A stretch of 64,000 nucleotides of DNA from Phoronis australis (Eukaryota; Phoronida; Phoronidae): NCBI GenBank assembly GCA_002633005.1, contig NMRA01000534.1, forward strand, positions 121,577-185,576. The letters are read 5' to 3'. The translations under genes were made by a program, and so were the position numbers. This document shows positions 58,036 to 64,000 of the stretch, piece by piece. Each line of letters begins with the position of its first letter. The stretch's first letter is position 1. A model generated the notes under the pieces. The model saw only the letters and a program-made list of their open reading frames with translations. It did no database searches and had not been told where the DNA came from.

Positions 58036-58593
58036 TGTAGTAGAATAGTAGAATAACGCGACTTAGTAGCAGCGTTGTGTTGTGTTGTGGACTGTCTCGG
58101 TCCGTCAGTGAGATTGTATTCAGTAACTAAGTGTGGAACACTCAATTACACTAGCAAAGCAACTGGCAGTAGCATGATGAGGACTGTCTTTATTAGACAA
58201 GTGAACGGATTTATATACAAGTTACAAATATGTGGGTTGCATGCACCAAACTTTATGATTCAATATCCTACAGGAAAAACAGGAAGCAACTATAAGAAAT
58301 TTCACAACAATCATCTGAACTATTCTGTTTTGTTTGCCATATATGGTAATGGTCAGCTGTCTTTAGGCTATGTTTCTGTGAATGACCATTACGCAATCTT
58401 GTTTACTAGAGATCATCAAAACATGTGTGGATGCACCGGATGGGTTGGTCGTTGACTCAGCTGACAGCCAAAACAAGTTTCTATAAACACAAACAATTGG
58501 CTAGCAAAGAAATTATATCAATAAGTAATAACACTATCAAACTAATGTGCTAAGAATAATATATATATCATGAATTTCACAGATTTCATGACA
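58036..58593 (-). repeat. 5' LTR of the BEL/Pao element
   Basis: 558 bases, near-identical to the left LTR, indicating fairly recent insertion. On the minus strand, 'tggtgccgtgacc' follows a few bases after the LTR (about 58019-58031). It starts TGG, as a primer-binding site complementary to a tRNA 3' CCA end would. The tRNA was not identified. Confidence 0.9.
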
Positions 58594-59358
58594 TCCACGC
58601 CACTTCAAACAAAATTGAGCGCAGACATCCTGGACTCACACGTAGCGTGACTATTATAATGGGACGCACGTATTTCAAGAACAAGTGCCTTTCAGGCAGT
58701 GTGAATTAATTTTAAAAGCATAGTTGATTTAATGCTATTACATACCTTTTTATATGATGTATTGACTGAAACTGGACTAGTTGTAAGTTTTTATTCAGTT
58801 ACCATTTAATTTACACTCTGAGTCATCAAGATAATCTACGATTATTGAAAAGCATGGACTCTCTTAAAAGGCACTGAATATATTTGGCATGTTTAAAAAC
58901 CGTCTCCAATTTGTTTCGGCTAAGTTTTAAGTTTCAGGTTTTTGTGGTTTCGAAAGTACACGAAGTCTGGTGCTGAGTTCCTGCACCGGCAAAAAATGTC
59001 TCGAGAGAATAGCACTGTACATAAATCTACAGTGTACTAAACTATTCGTTCACGAAATCCGAATGAGCGCATCATACTCTTGAGAAACTCAACGAAACCT
59101 ATGCACGACAAAACTATTCCTTATGTTTTTATTAATCGACCTCGGGAGAAAAAAAATTACTTTCACGAGAATAACCGCGCCTGCTTTGATCAGTCCAATA
59201 ATATCATTTAGCCAACCACGTGAATGATCGCATCAAGAGACGAAAAACAGAAGGGATTATTCACAAGACTTTTCAGTTTCAGTGAGTTTCTGTCAAAGTT
59301 GGTATACAAAAATTTAATACTGTCGTTACCTGTAGCGAATGTAGCTCCAAGTCATCTG

Positions 59359-59770
59359 TGCCTGGTTGCATGAAACAGTCACGAATTCAAATAGAGACTA
59401 AACTAACTCCCTCAGTCTACTGTGTATCGTTGTCTTTCTTTACTCACAGGTGTAATCTTTTTCTATCAGTTCATCTCCACTTTAACTAATGATACTTTTT
59501 CATAATATAAGAACTGAGTCCATAGTGCAGTGAAAATAAAAAGGGACTTAGTCCTTAAATTATGGGAGTTGCATGAAAATATCCCTATTTACTTTCGACA
59601 ATATTGAGAAATCAACGCAAAGTTCACTATCAAACTTAAAAATTGTCTCAGCAATGAAGCTTAAACAATATAAGGAAGGGCAATCAGCGTTTTCACAAGT
59701 CCACAATACGCAGTGGATGTAAATAACTAAGATAAGTCCCTATTTGGGACTCTTTCATGCAACCGGGCAT
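59359..59770. mobile_element. Terminal-inverted-repeat MITE (about 410 bp)
   Basis: The left end 'tgcctggttgcatgaaacag' and the inverse of the right end 'ctttcatgcaaccgggca' agree at nearly all positions. The match continues inward ('caaatagagac' against 'caaatagggac'). No ORF. Confidence 0.65.
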
Positions 59771-62700
59771 TGCAGCTCGTAGGTCAAACACACAAAGGAA
59801 TTGAGACGTCCTTTACATTACCATTTTTCACATCCCAGGATACATCCCTGGAGTAAATTATTCCTTGATCCTTATTTTTTGTAAAGTCTGCTACAAACGA
59901 CGATGTGCTCCTCGACAGTATCACAATACAAATGAGTGTGGTAAAGAGTCACTTACTAAGTAACGTTTATGAACGTTGACCAGGAAGGCCTTGCCAACCT
60001 GCTTTGACCGCTACACACCAAATGCGTATTGCAACCAACCAGCACAACAGCTTCCAAGAATATATAACCAGGATGGTTATCTATTCCTAACTTACCACGG
60101 CCATATGCACGTATCAACACCACCGATAACATCACCACTTCTGTTACGAGGGTTGTCTTTTACCAACGTTAGCCGCTTGCTGTGTTGCCTAAATGACTGA
60201 AAAGTACCAAAGAAATCGATTAAGTTAGTAATTCCTTTGTTTCGTATAGGAAAAGACACCATCAGTTATAGTGTTTTCGGTGTTTCCGTCGTCGTGATTG
60301 CAAATAATTGACACGATGACGCAAAATGTACTTGCACACGCAACATTCGCTGAAATTTACCAACACTCCAGAGGTAACTGAAGTTTGCAAACATCCAATT
60401 ATAGGAACTAATTATGCCAGTACGTCATCGTCGAGGTCTGGCTGGACTAAGTTTCTGATGAGCGCAAGACATTCGTGAGGCACTTGCGGCGAGAAATCTT
60501 TGCTTATAGAAAAGGATATAGCGAATGCTATGCAACAATTCAACATTTCAGCGTCGCGGACTGATCGCTTCAGTGGCCACCAGTGCGCTAGCATAGAAAA
60601 GGAGGGAGCGTACTCGCGAAACACTCGCTTATCACTCGCGTGATTTTGCGTGGTCTTGCTTTTTCATGAGTGTCTTGCGTGACGCATCATCTGAACACAG
60701 GGACCAAATTCCCCGTAAATAATCTCTGAAGTAAGAGGTTACATAAATAAAGGGAAAAGTTACATTTTAGGGGTTGTTTCGATTTGACATATTATACTTA
60801 CTAAAAAGACATTTTGAAGGTTATCTTTAATAATACACTTAGTAAAAAACAGTTTGACACAGTACACAAATGACGAAAAGGTCAGCACACCTACACAAAT
60901 AACGAAAAGGTCAGCACACCAGTGTATGTATGCGGTGTCACTTGCTCACAGCGTCACCACTTCTGGTTTGAAGAACTGTTACATTCACTAATTTTGTTTT
61001 ACATAAGTCAACTGTTAATGCTCGTAACTAGAAAAAAACACTCAAAATTTACCAAAAACACCTCAAAGAAGCAAAACTCCCTTTAAACTCAGATGTCAAA
61101 TTTTATCGAAACTTCATGTAAATCCAGCGCATTGGTTAAATGCCAAAGACATAGCCTGTGAAAGATTATTGCATTGCTTTGAAATAGTTGGCATAAAATC
61201 CACGACTATTGATGACTAATTTAAATCGTCAATAAACTTGCCTCAGCGCATTTCCATTCCATTACCCTTATGGAATTGGTCACAAGATGTTCCTTAGTCA
61301 AATTATAGGGGATTTCAGGTCTCCAAAAGAATTAGCAATTTTTCATTGGTTGAGCCCATATCCGTCACAAATTGGATAGTCAAGGAGTTTATTATGCACT
61401 GGAGAGTGGTCACGTCTTTGCAATCCCAAAAAACACTTCTCTCGAATAAAGAGCACGTAGGACACCAGTTTTTTTAGTTGAAAGTCGTCTAAATCAAAAG
61501 TTCATTTCTTCGATGGAACGAGGTAATAATCGTTTTAAAAGGATACAATTCTCGTCACCGGAAGTTCCCTCGTTGCGATTAGGGCCCGCTGCATCGATGA
61601 TATGAAGAAGACGAACAACATGCAGTCTTATATTTTATCGTTGGCACTGTTTCCGAGTCATTCATGAAATGGGCAGCGTGCACACGATATGAGGATGCTC
61701 ATTCACTTTGTGATTAATCAGTAATTACTTGCTTATCGATAAGATAATTTGCACTCAATCACTGGGTTGGCGTTCAACGAGCCGAGAATGACTCGAAAGA
61801 TCAAGGAGTACGTTATACTAAAAGTGACATAATCAGACTCAGCAGAGAATTGAATCTGCAACCTCTGTGAATGTTATCTAAGGCTCTGCTGGCAGAGCTA
61901 AACCTACTTGATAAAAAGCGAAGTATTTAAGGTTATGTAATACCTTAGTTAGAAGCCTCCATTATAACTCATATTTAAAAAACTAGGCTTTGTCAACTAG
62001 TAAAAGAACATATTTTCTGAAAGAAAAAAGATCAGGAAATATAAAAATATGTTTTATGTTTCCGAGTCCTTATTATTATTACGTTAATGCCGTTTTTAAG
62101 TCAAAATTCCATGTTAAAGAAAGGTACATTCATAGTAAAATAACCCATAACCCCTTGGTCGATTTTGAACGAAAACTTCATCAGTCACCTCAAAAACCCT
62201 GTGAGCAATTTTCGATTAGCCTTTTCGTTCGATTTCTAGGACAAATCAACTCGCAAAACGTAAGACATCTTTGTAAAAATAGAACTCGTATTCGCCTTTG
62301 TTAAATTACTAAGCCTTTATATCGAAAACCCTATGGGCGGTTTTAAGATTGATGAATAAATATTAAGTTTGGAAAATTTCATCGCAATCCAGCATGCCGT
62401 ATTTGAGAAATCGTGGTCCTAGGTTCAAATTAAGTCGATTTGCCGAAGCCGAGAAAAAGCCGATTATGTGGCAAGACGTGAAAATCTCAAGGTTTCGGTT
62501 AATTATTTCGTGAAAACTTGTTTTTGATCAATATAACCTATACACCCCTTAGCCACGTTCATTATTTCAACAATAACACGCTATGTCATCTGAAGTTGCA
62601 GTGCGTAATTAACTTGATAATCATAAAAACGTTTAATTTAAACCATGTCGATCTCCAGAACATAGACTACAACTGAGTCACGGGGGATAGCTGATGCATT

Positions 62701-64000
62701 GTGGTCCACTTTAAAGTAGGTCAACAGTTCATTGTTAGAGACACCACGCCCTGGGAGACTGATAGGAATTTAACCAAGTACGAAATGGATAAAGAAATCG
62801 GGTGGGTACGGTGGTTAAAGTACGTCGTGAGCATGGGATCGAAATGTCAAATTACCCGAATTAAGGAATGTGGATGAGGATTTATCACTTTTTACAACTT
62901 GCTATATTCGTGAACACAAAGTCACAGAGGTGTGAGGCGACTCGTGGCATTCGTTCTCAACGGTATGTAGACACGCAACTCTCTCAGGAGCAAAGCTATG
63001 TTTTGTTTTTCGTTTTCCCCGGTATCTTTCCAGGACATGTACATGTCGATGACGCAATATTATGGTGACTCGGTGACTGAAAGGACTGATATTACGCACG
63101 GAGCTGCCCGTGCCTGGCGGGAGATTCGATTTGAGTGACAGCCCCGTAACGTTTGACCTCGGATAAGTAGTGAACAAATTTCCATGCGGTTGTGCGGTTC
63201 CAAGGTGGTTCTGCTGAACCTTTTTTGTCGGTACATGGTATATATTTCGTATTTGAAGTTACCCGATAACGAAGATAAGGTATTTTACTAGACTTAAGTG
63301 AAATATTGCGAAAATGGCTAATTTTTGTTAATGAGGTTTGAGATATCCTTAAGTGGTAAAGTCACCGGCCTTGGTTTCAACAAATGTCAATCCAGACAAC
63401 GGCATGAATATAGGCGATTTGTAATAAAATCGCAACAACACAATGGTTTTGTTATTGGCGGCTAACAACTGCAAGAAGTCTGCCCCGTCTAACAGCCTCT
63501 CCGACACCTCGCTCAAACCAAGAAATCTCTCTGTCCAGGGAGGCTGTCAGGGTTAAAGCTAAGAACCCCTATTTTAATACACACGTAGGTGTCAGATTAA
63601 GGTTGTCTGACTCATGGTCCGGAGTTTTGTTGTCTGTGAACACCGGCGCAGGGCGACGAAATTTTCGCGAGAACTAGTCAAGTCAGTTATCAACAGTGGC
63701 GGATCTACGTTTTCAGCAAGGGGGGGTTTAGGATTCCCGCCAAGGTCGAATCGTAGGCGCGTGGCGCCGAGCGGGGGAGGCAGGGAGGGGGGTTTCCCCT
63801 CCCGTGTAAGATATTTTATTGTTTTTTTTAGCCAAATATTGAAATTTCCATGAATCCTGGTAAGTTTCTGGCACTTAACATGTCTCTGGAGTTTTTCTTA
63901 AGATAATTAAAAACTCTTCTCGATTTCGTCACATGAACTTGGCACATAAGTTTCGTGAAACCATATTGTGCACATCTGGGTATGAGTCACGCCACCAGCA
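59771..64000. other. Unassigned sequence to the right edge
   Basis: Small unrecognised ORFs only. Near 63690-63800 lies 'agtggcggatctacg' followed by G-runs. A similar 'agtggcggatctagg' with a G-run is at about 40703, so both may be ends of one transposon family. Confidence 0.4.

Larger units (their letters stand above)
55333..58593 (-). mobile_element. Non-autonomous BEL/Pao LTR retrotransposon (gag and protease only)
   Basis: Two direct LTRs (55333-55905 and 58036-58593) begin TG and end CA and flank a 2.1-kb internal region read on the minus strand. The inside encodes BEL/Pao Gag, three CCHC knuckles and an aspartic protease, then stops. Reverse transcriptase, RNase H and integrase are absent, so an internal deletion is inferred. 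Flanks 'ttcac' (55328-55332) and 'tccac' (58594-58598) look like a 5-bp target duplication with one mismatch. The element sits inside an older dispersed repeat (54810-55332). Confidence 0.88.

Noticed and set aside
56491-58455. Plus-strand ORFs inside the BEL/Pao element and its LTR
   Set aside because: They are opposite-strand shadows of Gag/protease coding or LTR sequence.
60412-60624. 70-residue minus-strand ORF
   Set aside because: The composition looks protein-like but no domain, splice context or homolog could be recognised.

Overview
This is a window from a metazoan nuclear genome. Genes are split by GT-AG introns, coding exons are small, intergenic DNA is AT-rich and full of short inverted-repeat transposons, and there are scaffold gaps (one 558-base N run at 41361-41918 and single Ns at 4318, 21457, 31544, 38151 and 45780). 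The proteins are animal-like. BEL/Pao and LINE remnants, THAP-domain relics and about 1.4% divergence between two copies of one segment suggest a heterozygous marine invertebrate. I cannot name the phylum from sequence alone.

Left part (1-16.7 kb): NFS1, the mitochondrial cysteine desulfurase, lies on the minus strand. Nine exons can be read; one expected exon is absent and may lie in the gap at 4318. The gene runs off the left edge. Divergent from it, on the plus strand, is a pyruvate dehydrogenase phosphatase catalytic subunit (PDP1-like) whose catalytic region is one intronless ORF at 15182-16642. Middle (16.7-33 kb): a repeat-rich stretch, then RBM39 (CAPER-alpha, a U2AF65-related splicing factor) on the minus strand at 23405-32453. 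Its phase-consistent ten-exon model encodes 509 residues. RBM39 carries two adjacent 66-base exons encoding alternative versions of the same piece of RRM2, only 56 bases apart. This is the most interesting signal in the window. Its first coding exon is present twice in near-identical segments of about 1 kb, probably two haplotypes placed in tandem by the assembler.

Right part (33-64 kb): mostly transposon-derived. It holds a pair of palindromic MITEs, a dead LINE reverse transcriptase, related units that pair an acidic ORF with a convergent THAP domain (38.4-42.7 kb), several other inverted-repeat elements, one intronless class A peptide-type GPCR (47323-48669, minus), and an LTR-flanked, internally deleted BEL/Pao retroelement (55333-58593) inserted in an older dispersed repeat. 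The last 5 kb hold no recognisable gene.

NFS1 and RBM39 keep the same order and orientation as on human chromosome 20q11, which suggests old microsynteny. The human neighbour between them, ROMO1, was not found; the PDP gene sits there instead. NFS1 and PDP both act in mitochondria, but no shared promoter can be demonstrated here.
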